A stretch of 64,000 nucleotides of DNA. It comes from Streptomyces lienomycini. Lineage in GTDB: Bacteria > Actinomycetota > Actinomycetes > Streptomycetales > Streptomycetaceae. The notes beneath the pieces are model-generated. The model worked only from the letters and a program-made list of their open reading frames with translations, searched no databases and was not told the origin of the DNA. The stretch is taken from positions 2,108,001 through 2,172,000 of the forward strand of contig NZ_CP116257.1 in assembly GCF_027947595.1 (NCBI RefSeq), read 5' to 3'. Shown one piece after another: positions 1 to 9,185 of this stretch (position 1 is the first letter of the stretch; each line of letters starts with the position of its first letter). Position numbers and translations under genes: made by a program.

Positions 1-225
1 GACGTCCTGCGCGCCACCGGCAACCCGGACGTCAAGTTCCTGCACTGCCTGCCCGCCTTCCACGACCTGGGCACCAAGGTCGGCCAGGAGATCTTCGAGG
101 CACACGGTCTGGACTCCCTGGAGGTCACGGACGAGGTCTTCGAGTCGCCGCACTCGGTCGTCTTCGACGAGGCGGAGAACCGCCTGCACACCATCAAGGC
201 GGTCCTGGTCGCCACGCTGGCCTGA
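1..225 (+). CDS. argF: Ornithine carbamoyltransferase, C-terminal 74 residues (5' end outside window)
   Basis: Only the C-terminus is present. It contains the conserved HCLPAFHD motif of ornithine carbamoyltransferases, whose cysteine and histidine contribute to the active site, followed by the usual [20 protein letters not shown] tail and a TGA stop. The family transfers carbamoyl phosphate to ornithine to make citrulline in the cytosol. Whether this copy is biosynthetic (argF) or catabolic (arcB, beside an arginine deiminase) cannot be told without the sequence to the left. The amino-acid permease 119 nt downstream on the same strand fits an arginine/ornithine context. Confidence 0.93.
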   Translation, partial: DVLRATGNPDVKFLHCLPAFHDLGTKVGQEIFEAHGLDSLEVTDEVFESPHSVVFDEAENRLHTIKAVLVATLA

Positions 226-344
226 CCGGACGGCCCCGCCGGGCCCGTTATCCTGACCGGCGGCAGCGGAGCCACCCCTTCCGCCGCCGCCGACCGCGAC
301 CACCGTCGCGCCCCCCGCACCACCAGAAACGAGCACCACCCGCC

Positions 345-1784
345 ATGCCCGCCTCCCGCGTCAAGTCCCCCCACCTCCTCGTCGCCGAATCCGGCGCGGA
401 CCGCGAAGGCCACGGTCTCAAGCGCACCATGGGGCTGTTCCAGCTCGTCTGCTTCGGCGTCGGGGCGATCGTCGGCACCGGCATCTTCGTCGGCCTGTCC
501 GACTCCGTCGCCGAGGCCGGCCCGGCCGTGGTCGTCTCCTTCGTCCTCGCCGCGATCACCTGCGTGTTCACCGCGTTCTCCTTCGCCGAGCTGGGCGGCG
601 CCATCCCGGTCTCCGGCTCCTCGTACTCCTTCGCCTACGCCGGTCTCGGCGAGCGGACCGCGTTCCTCGTCGGCTGGTGCCTGCTCCTGGAGTACGGCGT
701 GTCCGTCTCGGCGGTCGCGGTCGGCTGGAGCCAGTACGTCAACGAACTGCTCGACAGCGTCCTCGGCCTCCGGCTGCCCCAGGCGCTCTCCGCGGGCCCC
801 GGCGAAGGCGGCGCCGTCAACCTGCCCGCGGTGATCGTCATCGCCCTGGCCTGCGTGCTGCTGGTGCGCGGCGTGCGGGAGAGCGCCCGCGCCACGGCCG
901 CCATGGCCGTCCTCAAGCTGGCCGTCCTGCTCGCCTTCTGCGCCATCGGCTTCTACGCCTTCGAGGACGGCAACCTCACGCCCTTCTCACCGGCCGGCCT
1001 CGGCGGCATCGGCGCCGGCACCACCGCCGCCTTCTTCTCGTACATCGGCTTCGACGCGATCACCACGGCCGGCGAGGAGGCCAAGAACCCGCGCCGGGAC
1101 ATCCCCGTCGCGATCCTGGTCTGCATCGGCCTGGTCACCCTGCTCTACTGCGCGGTCGCCCTCGCCGCGACCGGCGCCGTCGGCGGCGACGCGGTCGGCG
1201 ACCGGCCCGCCGCGCTCTCCTACGTCGTCGACCGGGTCACCGGCTCCGCGATCGGCGGCGGCGTGGTCGCCTTCGGCGCGGTCGTCGCCATCGCCTCGGT
1301 GGTGCTCGCCGTGATGTACGGCCAGACCCGCATCCTGATGTCGATGTCCCGGGACGGCCTGATCCCCCGGGTCTTCGAGAAGGTCTCCCCGCGCACCGCG
1401 ACCCCCGTCGCCGGCACCCTGATCGTCGGCGTGGTCTTCGCCGTCCCCGCCGCCTTCGCCCCGCTCGACGCGGTGGTCAACCTGTGCACCATCGGCACCC
1501 TCGCCACCATGGCCGCCGTCAACGTCTCGGTGATCACCCTGCGGCGCCGCGAACCGGGCCTCGCCCGCACCTTCCGCGTGCCGCTCTACCCGGTGACACC
1601 GCTGCTCGGGGTCGGCTTCTGCCTCTACCTGATGTACGAGACGGGCGGCGGGACCTGGCTCCAGTTCGCGGTGTTCCTCGCGGTGGGCCTGCTGGTGTAC
1701 GCCGCCTACGGGCGCCGCCACTCCCGCCTCGCGGGAAGCGCGGTCACCGCGGACGACGCTGAGCGGGCACCGCGGGGAGCCTGA
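345..1784 (+). CDS. APC-superfamily amino acid permease
   Basis: This 479-residue protein is hydrophobic almost throughout, with about 12 membrane segments. Near residues 25-45 it has the APC-family first-helix motif (FGVGAIVGTGIFV), and around 85-95 the FAELGGAIPVSG segment typical of cationic amino acid transporters (CAT group). A cytoplasmic loop contains GEEAKNPRRDIPVAI, also typical of this group. It should act as a proton-coupled amino acid importer or exchanger in the cytoplasmic membrane. The preceding ornithine carbamoyltransferase suggests arginine, ornithine or citrulline as substrate, but that is context only. The 3' end overlaps the convergent ATPase gene by about 40 nt. Confidence 0.9.
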   Translation: MPASRVKSPHLLVAESGADREGHGLKRTMGLFQLVCFGVGAIVGTGIFVGLSDSVAEAGPAVVVSFVLAAITCVFTAFSFAELGGAIPVSGSSYSFAYAGLGERTAFLVGWCLLLEYGVSVSAVAVGWSQYVNELLDSVLGLRLPQALSAGPGEGGAVNLPAVIVIALACVLLVRGVRESARATAAMAVLKLAVLLAFCAIGFYAFEDGNLTPFSPAGLGGIGAGTTAAFFSYIGFDAITTAGEEAKNPRRDIPVAILVCIGLVTLLYCAVALAATGAVGGDAVGDRPAALSYVVDRVTGSAIGGGVVAFGAVVAIASVVLAVMYGQTRILMSMSRDGLIPRVFEKVSPRTATPVAGTLIVGVVFAVPAAFAPLDAVVNLCTIGTLATMAAVNVSVITLRRREPGLARTFRVPLYPVTPLLGVGFCLYLMYETGGGTWLQFAVFLAVGLLVYAAYGRRHSRLAGSAVTADDAERAPRGA

Positions 1785-2181
1785 ACCAGACCGCCTTGCC
1801 CGACCCCGTGGGCCGGTGACCGCAGGACGAGCTGAGGGCGCGGATCAGAAGCAGACCGCGCCCGTCCTCGCGCCACGGGTCGGGCGGCTCCACCCCCGGG
1901 CGGGTGAGGTCGGCGGGCGGCACCGGGTCCGGGTCGTGGACCTCGACCTGGCAGCCGGTCGGCAGCAGCTCCACCACCAGCTCGATCGGCGTCTCGCCCG
2001 AGGTGTGCTCCACGGCGTTGGCGACCAGCTCCGCCGTCAGCAGCTCCGCGGTGTCGCCGTCGGCCGTGTGCTTCAGCTCGGCCAGGGCCCTGCGCACCAG
2101 GGCACGGGCCACCGGCACCGCCGCGGCGGAGTGCGGCAGCGCGATGCGCCAGGAGGCGGGTACGGGGAAGTGATCGTGCAC
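1744..2181 (-). CDS. SpoIIAB/RsbW-like ATP-binding protein (HATPase_c_2)
   Basis: This small GHKL ATPase is of the anti-sigma/serine-kinase type that is abundant in Streptomyces. It shows the N-box TAELVANAVEH (the asparagine binds Mg-ATP), then VHDPDP and the glycine-rich EDGRGLLLIRALSS lid, then KAVWFRL. Members are often encoded beside XRE/DUF397 pairs or act on anti-anti-sigma factors, but no such partner is adjacent here. I chose the GTG at 2181 (VHDHFPVPASW), giving 145 residues. The frame stays open to 2316, but the extra residues are low-complexity and contain no domain. The gene is convergent with, and overlaps the end of, the permease. Confidence 0.8.
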   Translation of the reverse strand: MHDHFPVPASWRIALPHSAAAVPVARALVRRALAELKHTADGDTAELLTAELVANAVEHTSGETPIELVVELLPTGCQVEVHDPDPVPPADLTRPGVEPPDPWREDGRGLLLIRALSSSCGHRPTGSGKAVWFRLPAVPAQRRPR

Positions 2182-2356
2182 GGCGGGTCCGTTTCGTGGA
2201 GCAGGGTGTCCTGTCCTGCTTTCAACCTTATGAATGGTACGGCGCCGCCCGGCAGAGCCGTTGGACGGGCACGGTCCGGGACCTTCGGCCCTCGACACCG
2301 TCGATCTGTCGCGCACTCGTGACGACAGTCACAGAACGGTGATAACTTCGAGTGTC

Positions 2357-3184
2357 ATGAGTCCCTTCACCGGCTCCGCCGCCCCCACCCCCGACTGGCG
2401 GCACCTGCGTGTCGAGATCACCGACGGCGTCGCCACCGTCACCCTCGCCCGCCCCGACAAGCTCAACGCCCTCACCTTCGAGGCCTACGCCGACCTGCGC
2501 GACCTGCTCGCCGAACTGTCCCGCGGGCGCTCCGTACGAGCGCTGGTGCTGGCGGGCGAGGGGCGCGGCTTCTGCTCAGGCGGCGACGTGGACGAGATCA
2601 TCGGCGCGACCCTGTCCATGGACACCGCCCGGCTGCTGGACTTCAACCGGATGACGGGCCAGGTGGTGCGGGCGGTACGCGAGTGCCCGTTCCCGGTGAT
2701 CGCCGCGCTGCACGGGGTCGCCGCCGGGGCGGGCGCGGTCCTCGCGCTGGCCGCCGATTTCCGCGTCGCCGACCCGTCCGCCCGCTTCGCCTTCCTCTTC
2801 ACCCGCGTCGGCCTCTCCGGCGGCGACATGGGCGCCGCCTACCTGCTGCCCCGCGTCGTCGGCCTCGGCCACGCCACCCGCCTGCTGATGCTCGGCGACC
2901 CGGTGCGCGCCCCCGAGGCCGAGCGCATCGGCCTGATCAGCGAACTGACCGAGGAGGGCCGTGCCGACGAGGCCGCCCACACCCTGGCCCACCGCCTCGC
3001 CGACGGCCCGGCCCTCGCGCACGCCCAGACCAAGGCCCTGCTCACGGCCGAGCTGGACATGCCGCTGGCGGCCGCGGTGGAACTGGACGCGTCGACCCAG
3101 GCCCTGCTGATGACGGGGGAGGACTACGCCGAGTTCCACGCGTCCTTCACGGAGAAACGCCCCCCGAAGTGGCAAGGGAGGTAA
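2357..3184 (+). CDS. Enoyl-CoA hydratase/isomerase family protein
   Basis: This 275-residue crotonase-fold protein has the first oxyanion segment LAGEGRGFCSGGD and the second oxyanion/active-site segment HGVAAGAGAVLALAADFRVA. The ATG at 2357 is the first start that fits the family N-terminus (VEITDGVATVTLARPDKLNAL). It lies very close to the probable promoter, so the transcript may have a very short leader. The reaction would be hydration or isomerisation of an enoyl-CoA. The fused monooxygenase/reductase gene begins 4 nt after this stop, so the two are co-transcribed and probably act in the same aryl-CoA pathway, on the ring-opened or dearomatised intermediate. Confidence 0.9.
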   Translation: MSPFTGSAAPTPDWRHLRVEITDGVATVTLARPDKLNALTFEAYADLRDLLAELSRGRSVRALVLAGEGRGFCSGGDVDEIIGATLSMDTARLLDFNRMTGQVVRAVRECPFPVIAALHGVAAGAGAVLALAADFRVADPSARFAFLFTRVGLSGGDMGAAYLLPRVVGLGHATRLLMLGDPVRAPEAERIGLISELTEEGRADEAAHTLAHRLADGPALAHAQTKALLTAELDMPLAAAVELDASTQALLMTGEDYAEFHASFTEKRPPKWQGR

Positions 3185-3188
3185 GGGG

Positions 3189-5570
3189 ATGGTCTCGTCC
3201 CAGGGAAGTCCGGTCGGCCCAGGGGCGCGGGGAACTGCGCGAACAACCACAACAAACCCGCACTCGCCGGCGCAGACAAGCCACCCCCTGCACGCGGCGA
3301 TCGTCGGCGGAGGCCCCGGCGGCCTCTACACCGCCGCCCTCCTCAAACGCCTCGCCCCCGACCGCGAGGTCACCGTCTACGAACGAGGCGCCCCCGACGA
3401 CACCTTCGGCTTCGGCGTAGTCCTCTCCGACGAGACCCTCGGCGGCATCGAACACGCCGACCCCGTCGTCCATGAGGCCCTGAAGGCGCACTTCGTCCGC
3501 TGGGACGACATCGACATCGTCCACCGCGGCACCCGCCACACCTCCGGAGGACACCGCTTCGCCGCCCTCGGCCGCCGCCGCCTCCTCGACATCCTGCACG
3601 ACCGCTGCCGCGACCTCGGCGTGGACCTGCGCCCGCGCACCGAGGCGCCGCCCCCGGACGAGCTCGCCCGCACCCACGACCTCGTCGTCGCCGCCGACGG
3701 CGTGCACAGCGCCACCCGCGAGCGCTACCGCGACGTCTTCCGGCCCCACCTCACCTCCCACCGCTGCCGCTACATCTGGCTCGCCGCCGACTTCGCCTTC
3801 GACGCCTTCCGCTTCGAGATCGCCGAGACCGAGCACGGCGTGATGCAGCTGCACGGCTACCCCTTTGCACCGGACGCCTCCACCGTCATCGTCGAGATGC
3901 GCGAGGAGGTCTGGCGGGCCGCCGGGTTCGACGAACTGGGCGAGACCGAGTCCACCGTCCGCTGCGCCGAGATCTTCGCCGAAGCGCTCCGCGGCCGCCC
4001 GCTGCGGTCCAACAAGTCGGCGTGGACCACCTTCCGCACGGTCGTCAACGAACGCTGGTCGCACGGCAACACCGTCCTGCTCGGCGACGCCGCCCACACC
4101 GCCCACTTCTCCATCGGCTCCGGCACCAAGCTCGCCGTGGAGGACGCCCTCGCGCTCGCCGCCTGCCTGGAGGAACACCCCACCCTCCAGGCGGCGTTGA
4201 GCGCGTACGAGGAGGAGCGGCGCCCCGTCGTCGCCTCCACACAGCGGGCGGCCAAGGCCAGCCTGGAGTGGTTCGAGGACCTGGACCGCTACCTCGGCCA
4301 GCCGCCCCGCCAGTTCGCGTTCAACCTGCTCACCCGCAGCCGCCGGGTCACCCACGGGAACCTGCGGCTGCGCGACGCGGGCTTCACGGACTCCGTCGAG
4401 CGCGAGTTCGGCTGCCCACCGGGCACGCCCCCGATGTTCACCCCCCTCCGGCTGCGGGGCCTGACCCTGCGCAACCGCGTCGTCGTCTCCCCGATGGACA
4501 TGTACTCCGCCACCGACGGCGTCCCCGGCGACGTCCACCTGGTCCACCTGGGCGCCAGGGCGCTGGGCGGTGCCGCGCTGGTGATGACCGAGATGGTGTG
4601 CGTCAGCGCGGAGGGCCGCATCACCCCGGGCTGCACCGGCCTCTACACCGGCCGGCAGGGCGAGGCGTGGCGTCGGATCACGGACTTCGTGCACGACAGC
4701 GCGCCCGGCACCGCGATCGGCGTGCAGCTCGGCCACAGCGGGCGCAAGGGCTCGACCCGGCTGATGTGGGAGGGCATGGACGAACCACTGCCCGAGGGCA
4801 ACTGGCCCCTCGTGGCACCCTCCCCACTGCCGTACCGGCCCGGCAGCCAGACCCCGCGCGAGCTGACCCGAGCACAACTGACCGACGTGCGACGGCGGTT
4901 CAGGGACGCCGCTGCACGGGCCGCCGGGGCCGGTTTCGACCTGCTCGAACTGCACTGCGCCCACGGCTATCTGCTCTCCGGCTTCCTCTCCCCGCTCACC
5001 AACCACCGCACCGACGCCTACGGCGGCTCACCGCACAACCGGCTGCGCTTCCCCCTGGAGGTCTTCGACGCCGTACGCGAGGTGTGGCCGGACGAACGGC
5101 CCATGACCGTACGGGTCTCCGCCACCGACTGGGCCGAGGGGGGCACCGGCGCCGAGGAGGCGGTGGACATCGCCCGCGCCTTCGCCGCGCACGGCGCCGA
5201 CGCCGTCGACGTGTCCACGGGCCAGGTCGTCGCCGACGAACGGCCGGAGTTCGGACGGTCGTACCAGGCACCGTACGCGGACCGCATCCGGCACGAGGCG
5301 GGCGTCCCGGTGATCGCCGTCGGCGCGATCTCCTCCTGGGACGACGTCAACTCGCTCGTCCTGGCCGGACGCGCCGACCTGTGCGCCCTCGCCCGTCCGC
5401 ACCTGTACGACCCGCACTGGACGCTGCACGCCGCCGCCGAGCAGGGCTACGACGGCCCGGGTGCCGTCTGGCCGGCGCCGTACCGCGCGGGCAGCCGCCC
5501 GCCGCGCACCGGACGCACCGACGACCCCAAGCCGAGGCTCACGCCGCACGGCCGACGTCAGGACGGGTAG
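3189..5570 (+). CDS. Bifunctional FAD monooxygenase / old-yellow-enzyme reductase (aminobenzoyl-CoA or salicylyl-CoA type)
   Basis: This 793-residue protein has two enzymes in one chain. Residues about 35-400 are a class A flavin monooxygenase with GGGPGG (FAD ADP-binding), AADGVHSATR (DG motif) and GDAAHTAHFSIGSG (GD motif). Residues about 415-770 are an OYE-family TIM barrel (PLRLRGLTLRNRVVVSPMDM; ELHCAHGYLLSGFLSP; SPHNRLRFP). The same architecture is known for 2-aminobenzoyl-CoA monooxygenase/reductase of Azoarcus evansii and for proteins annotated salicylyl-CoA 5-hydroxylase. The ATG follows a strong AGGGAGG site overlapping the end of the hydratase gene. Residues about 8-28 are encoded by a common Streptomyces intergenic repeat, so the family-like protein really begins near residue 33. 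The aryl-CoA ligase and PaaX nearby support an aryl-CoA substrate. Confidence 0.88.
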   Translation: MVSSQGSPVGPGARGTARTTTTNPHSPAQTSHPLHAAIVGGGPGGLYTAALLKRLAPDREVTVYERGAPDDTFGFGVVLSDETLGGIEHADPVVHEALKAHFVRWDDIDIVHRGTRHTSGGHRFAALGRRRLLDILHDRCRDLGVDLRPRTEAPPPDELARTHDLVVAADGVHSATRERYRDVFRPHLTSHRCRYIWLAADFAFDAFRFEIAETEHGVMQLHGYPFAPDASTVIVEMREEVWRAAGFDELGETESTVRCAEIFAEALRGRPLRSNKSAWTTFRTVVNERWSHGNTVLLGDAAHTAHFSIGSGTKLAVEDALALAACLEEHPTLQAALSAYEEERRPVVASTQRAAKASLEWFEDLDRYLGQPPRQFAFNLLTRSRRVTHGNLRLRDAGFTDSVEREFGCPPGTPPMFTPLRLRGLTLRNRVVVSPMDMYSATDGVPGDVHLVHLGARALGGAALVMTEMVCVSAEGRITPGCTGLYTGRQGEAWRRITDFVHDSAPGTAIGVQLGHSGRKGSTRLMWEGMDEPLPEGNWPLVAPSPLPYRPGSQTPRELTRAQLTDVRRRFRDAAARAAGAGFDLLELHCAHGYLLSGFLSPLTNHRTDAYGGSPHNRLRFPLEVFDAVREVWPDERPMTVRVSATDWAEGGTGAEEAVDIARAFAAHGADAVDVSTGQVVADERPEFGRSYQAPYADRIRHEAGVPVIAVGAISSWDDVNSLVLAGRADLCALARPHLYDPHWTLHAAAEQGYDGPGAVWPAPYRAGSRPPRTGRTDDPKPRLTPHGRRQDG
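3219..3264. repeat. Streptomyces intergenic repeat (GGGGCGCGGGGAACTGCGCGA type) lying inside a reading frame
   Basis: The core GGGGCGCGGGGAACTGCGCGA and the A/C-rich sequence after it match a short repeat I recognise as very common between Streptomyces genes. Here it is placed after the start codon of the monooxygenase and read in frame, giving a low-complexity N-terminal extension. Confidence 0.7.
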
Positions 5571-6448
5571 CCCCAGGCCCCGCACATCGCGCGCAGCCGC
5601 TCGGGAACCTCCTGGGCGCCGGGCAGCGAGCGCCCCGGCTGCACGGTGCCGGTGCGGATGTTCTCGCGCCAGTCGCCCAGGCCCCTGACCAGGTCGGCGT
5701 CGCTCTTCCTGCCGTAGTTCAGCATGGCCGGCGCGTAGTCGACGCCGAGGAACGCGCACAGGCGCCGCATCTCGCGCCCGGGATCCTCGGTGATGTCCTC
5801 GTAGCGCACGCAGAAGCCGTCGGAGTCCGCCGCGCGGGCCTCCTCGACGGCCGTCATGTAGCGCAGCACATCCGTGACGGCCGTGTCGTACGGGCGCTTG
5901 ACGGGGTCCGTCTCGTGCCAGGAGCGGGCGATCGACTCGGGGTGGCGCAGCAGGAACACGAAGCGCGCGTCGGGCCAGCAGTCCTTGAGACGCTGGTGCA
6001 TGTACACGTTGGCCGGTGTCTTCTCCACCACGAAGTCCTTGCCGGATCTGACGAGTTCGCGGTGCAGGACACGGTCCCACAGCAGGTGCTCCAGGTCGCC
6101 GCGCCGCAGGTCGAGAGCGCCCATGGCCCGCTCGGAGAACCAGTTGGCGCAGGTGACCTCCAACTTGCCGATGTGCAGTTCGTGCGGGGCGTGCAGCCGT
6201 GGGTGGGCGCCCAGCATCATGCGCAGCAGGGTGGAGCCGGAACGGATGGAGGAGATGATGAACACGGGCCGCCGCAGCAGCCGGTCGGTCGGCAGTTCCC
6301 CGGCCGACGGACATCGGTACGCGGCCTCCCGCCGCGCCGCGGGATCCGCGGCGGCGGACTCCCTGCCCGGTGCCGCCCGGGGCGCTCTCCGTACCTGGAG
6401 GCCGGTGGTGGCGGCGAGGGCCCGGTTCACTCTGCGCGCGAGACTCAT
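5558..6448 (-). CDS. PAPS-dependent sulfotransferase family protein
   Basis: This 296-residue protein has the sulfotransferase 5'-phosphosulfate loop in IISSIRSGSTLLRMML (about residues 53-68) and the 3'-phosphate binding motif FLLRHPESIARSWHE further on. The family moves sulfate from PAPS to a hydroxyl or amino group of carbohydrates, lipids or small molecules, and the acceptor is unknown here. The ATG at 6448 begins MSLARRVNRAL. The frame extends upstream, but that part overlaps paaX in another frame and is not coding-like. It is the third gene of a leftward set (ligase, paaX, sulfotransferase), 86 nt after paaX, and its stop overlaps the convergent monooxygenase end by 13 nt. Confidence 0.85.
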   Translation of the reverse strand: MSLARRVNRALAATTGLQVRRAPRAAPGRESAAADPAARREAAYRCPSAGELPTDRLLRRPVFIISSIRSGSTLLRMMLGAHPRLHAPHELHIGKLEVTCANWFSERAMGALDLRRGDLEHLLWDRVLHRELVRSGKDFVVEKTPANVYMHQRLKDCWPDARFVFLLRHPESIARSWHETDPVKRPYDTAVTDVLRYMTAVEEARAADSDGFCVRYEDITEDPGREMRRLCAFLGVDYAPAMLNYGRKSDADLVRGLGDWRENIRTGTVQPGRSLPGAQEVPERLRAMCGAWGYPS

Positions 6449-6534
6449 GCCTCCGCACGGTAGGCGGCGAACCTGAGAAGAGGGTCTGAGGAGGCTGAGG
6501 GTTCCCTGACCCCGGGAAGTGTGACGTGACTCAC

Positions 6535-7377
6535 TCACCTGGGTGGTGGGGTCCCTCCCAGAGCCGCGTACCGCGCGCCCGCGTCCCGCAGGCGCTCGTG
6601 CAGGGCCCGGAAGACGGCCGCCGAGCGCGTGCCGGGCCAGCCCCCGGGCAGCAGCCGGGCGGGCAGACCCGGGTCGGCGTAGGGCAGGTGGCGCCAGGAG
6701 TCCAGGGCGAGGAGATAGTCGCGGTAGGCCGCCTCGGGCGGGGTGTCGGCCCGGGCCTCCCAGTGGCGCAGCACGCGCGCGTGCCGGTCGAGGAACGCCT
6801 CGTGCTCCTTGGCGATCGCCGCCAGGTCCCACCAGCGCCCCGCCGCCTCCGCGGTCGGCGTGAAGCCCAGGTGCTCACCGCGGAAGAAGTCCACATAGGA
6901 GTCCAGGCCCAGGCGGCCCAGCGCGTGCCGGGCCTCCTCGTACAGCCGGGCCGGGGCGATCCAGACCCCGGGGGCCGCGGTGCCGAAGCCGAGGCCGGCC
7001 AGGCGGGAGCGCAGGACGTGCCGCTTCTGCCGCTGCGACTCGGGCACGGAGAACACGGCGAGCACCCAGCCCTCGTCGCCGTGGGGTGCGGTGGCGTAGA
7101 CGCGCCGGTCCCCGTCGTCCAGCAGCTCGCGTGCCTCGTCCGACAGTCCGTAACCGGCCGCGCCCTGGGCCGTACGGGCGGGCAGCAGCAGTCCGCGCCG
7201 CTTCAGCCGGGACACCGACGAGCGCACGGAGGGCGCGTCCACCCCGACCGCGGCCAGCAGCCGGATCAGCTCGGCGACGGGCACCGGGCCCGGCGCGAAG
7301 CGACCGTAGGCGCCGTAGAACGTGACGATCAGGGACCTCGGGGTGTGCTGCGCGTGCTGGTCGGACACATTGATCAT
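6535..7377 (-). CDS. paaX: PaaX-family transcriptional repressor
   Basis: This 280-residue protein matches the PaaX family in length and layout. An N-terminal winged helix (SLIVTFYGAYGR... SVRSSVSRLKRRGLL) is followed by the central PaaX domain (WVLAVFSVPESQRQKRHVLRSRLAGLGFG) and the C-terminal helical domain with the HEAFLDRH segment. PaaX proteins repress phenylacetate-type catabolic operons and are released by an aryl-CoA thioester. The gene starts 15 nt after the stop of the aryl-CoA ligase, so it is almost certainly co-transcribed with it. The likely inducer is the CoA thioester made by that ligase, which is an inference. Confidence 0.92.
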   Translation of the reverse strand: MINVSDQHAQHTPRSLIVTFYGAYGRFAPGPVPVAELIRLLAAVGVDAPSVRSSVSRLKRRGLLLPARTAQGAAGYGLSDEARELLDDGDRRVYATAPHGDEGWVLAVFSVPESQRQKRHVLRSRLAGLGFGTAAPGVWIAPARLYEEARHALGRLGLDSYVDFFRGEHLGFTPTAEAAGRWWDLAAIAKEHEAFLDRHARVLRHWEARADTPPEAAYRDYLLALDSWRHLPYADPGLPARLLPGGWPGTRSAAVFRALHERLRDAGARYAALGGTPPPR

Positions 7378-7392
7378 CTTATGTCGTCGGCC

Positions 7393-9057
7393 TCACGCCC
7401 GGTCGCCCCGGGGATCCGGAAGCGAGCCCGGACCGCCCTCCGGCGAGGGGAGCAGCCGGTAGCGCTGGAGCTTGCCGGTCGCCGTGCGGGGCAGCGCGTC
7501 CAGGAAGACGATCTCGCGCGGGCACTTGTACGGCGCCAGCTCCGACCGCAGGAAGTCGCGCAGCGCGTCGGCGTCCCGCCCGGCCCCCTCCCGCAGCACC
7601 GCGTACGCCACCACGACCTGCCCCCGGCTCTGGTCGGGCCGGCCCACCACCGCCGCCTCCACCACGTCCGGATGCCGCAACAGCGCGTCCTCCACCTCCG
7701 GCCCCGCGATGTTGTACCCGGCCGAGATGATCATGTCGTCGGCGCGTGCCACGTACCGGAAGTATCCGTCGGGCTCGCGGACGTAGGTGTCCCCGGTGAC
7801 GTTCCAGCCGTCGCGCACGTACTCCCGCTGACGCGGATCGGCGAGATAACGGCACCCCACCGGCCCGCGCACCGCCAGCAGGCCCGGCTCCCCGTCGGGC
7901 ACGGGCACCCCGTACCCGTCCTGCACGCGCGCGTGCCACCCCGGCACCGGAACGCCCGTCGTACCGGGCCTGATGTCGTCGTCGGCCGCGGAGACGAAGA
8001 TGTGCAGCAGCTCGGTGGCGCCGATGCCGTTGATGATCCGCAGGCCGGTGCGCTCGTGCCAGGCCCGCCAGGTGGCCGCGGGCAGGTTCTCGCCCGCCGA
8101 GACGAGGCGCCTGAGGCTGCTCACGTCGTACGCGTCCAGCTCGTCGAGCATCGCGCGGTACGCCGTCGGCGCGGTGAACAGCACCGACACCCGGTGCTCG
8201 GCGACGGCCGGCAACAGCTGCCTGGGGCCCGCCTGTTCGAGCAGCAGGGCGCTCGCCCCGGCCCGCAGCGGAAAGACCACGAGACCGCCGAGCCCGAAGG
8301 TGAAGCCGAGCGGCGGGCTGCCCGCGAAGAGATCGTCGGGGCGCGGCCTCAGCACGTGCGCGGAGAAGGTGTCGGCGATCGCCAGCACGTCACGGTGGAA
8401 GTGCATGCAGCCCTTCGGGCGCCCGGTGGTCCCGGAGGTGAACGCGATCAGCGCCACGTCGTCGGCGGCGGTGCCGACGGCCTCGAAGGGCGTGCCGGGA
8501 GCCGCACCGTCGCCCGCCCGGTGCAGCAGGTCCTCCGGCGCGTCCCCGCCGTACGTCGTGATCCGCAGGCCGGGGACCTCGGCCTCGGCGAGGTGGTCGA
8601 CGGACCGGACGTCGCACAGGGCGTGCCGCACCCGGGCGATCTCGCAGATCGCGCGCAGTTCGTGCGGGCGCTGCTGGGCCAGCACCGTGACGGCCACCGC
8701 GCCCGCCTTCAGCACCGCCAGCCAGCACGCGGCCAGCCACGGGGTGGTGGGCCCCCGCAGCAGCACCCTGTTCCCGGGGACGACGCCGAGGCCGCCGGTG
8801 AGCAGGTGGGCGATCCGGTCGACGCGGGCCCGCAGCCCGCCGTAGGTCCAGGTGTCCCCGGACCCGGTGCGGAAGGCCGGACGGTCGTCGGGCGGGCCGG
8901 CGAGCAGCTCGGCGGCGCAGTTCAGCCGCGCCGGGTAGCGCAGCTCCGGCAGGTCGAGGAGGAGCTCCGGCCACTGGTCCGGGGGCGGGAGGTGCTCGCG
9001 CGCGAAGGTGTCGACGTGGGCGGAGCCGTGCGGTTCCGCGTGGCGCGCGTCGGCCAT
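7393..9057 (-). CDS. Aryl-CoA ligase (2-aminobenzoate/benzoate-CoA ligase type)
   Basis: This 554-residue adenylate-forming enzyme has the P-loop FTSGTTGRPKG (about residues 221-231), the acyl-binding/ATP region NGIGATELLHIF, the hinge region YVARADDMIISAGYNIAGPEVE, and the C-terminal catalytic lysine in ATGKLQR. The NGIGATELLHIF segment in particular matches ligases acting on benzoate and 2-aminobenzoate. It should convert an aromatic acid to its CoA thioester with ATP, feeding the fused monooxygenase/reductase. The ATG at 9057 follows AAAGGGGG by 9 nt. The gene heads the leftward ligase-paaX-sulfotransferase unit and is divergent from the acyl-CoA dehydrogenase. Confidence 0.88.
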   Translation of the reverse strand: MADARHAEPHGSAHVDTFAREHLPPPDQWPELLLDLPELRYPARLNCAAELLAGPPDDRPAFRTGSGDTWTYGGLRARVDRIAHLLTGGLGVVPGNRVLLRGPTTPWLAACWLAVLKAGAVAVTVLAQQRPHELRAICEIARVRHALCDVRSVDHLAEAEVPGLRITTYGGDAPEDLLHRAGDGAAPGTPFEAVGTAADDVALIAFTSGTTGRPKGCMHFHRDVLAIADTFSAHVLRPRPDDLFAGSPPLGFTFGLGGLVVFPLRAGASALLLEQAGPRQLLPAVAEHRVSVLFTAPTAYRAMLDELDAYDVSSLRRLVSAGENLPAATWRAWHERTGLRIINGIGATELLHIFVSAADDDIRPGTTGVPVPGWHARVQDGYGVPVPDGEPGLLAVRGPVGCRYLADPRQREYVRDGWNVTGDTYVREPDGYFRYVARADDMIISAGYNIAGPEVEDALLRHPDVVEAAVVGRPDQSRGQVVVAYAVLREGAGRDADALRDFLRSELAPYKCPREIVFLDALPRTATGKLQRYRLLPSPEGGPGSLPDPRGDRA

Positions 9058-9096
9058 GGCGGTTCGCCCCCTTTGTCGTGGTGGGCTCGCGCAACG

Positions 9097-9124
9097 AGCG
9101 TATCGTGTCGGTGACGGCAGTCAA
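9097..9124 (-). promoter_or_regulatory. Predicted promoter of the aryl-CoA ligase-paaX unit
   Basis: Read leftwards, TTGACT is followed after 16 nt by TACGCT, about 40 nt before the ligase start codon. This fits a HrdB-type promoter in the 128-nt divergent region. A PaaX operator would be expected to overlap it, but I see no convincing palindrome. Confidence 0.4.
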
Positions 9125-9185
9125 CGGGGCGCGATAGCCTCGGCGGTGACCCGGCGGGACAGGGGAGCAGGGGAAGGGACCGGCG

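Noticed and set aside
4022..6463. 813-residue plus-strand frame across the monooxygenase and sulfotransferase genes
   Set aside because: Arg/Pro-rich shadow frame without motifs; it spans two well-supported genes on opposite strands.
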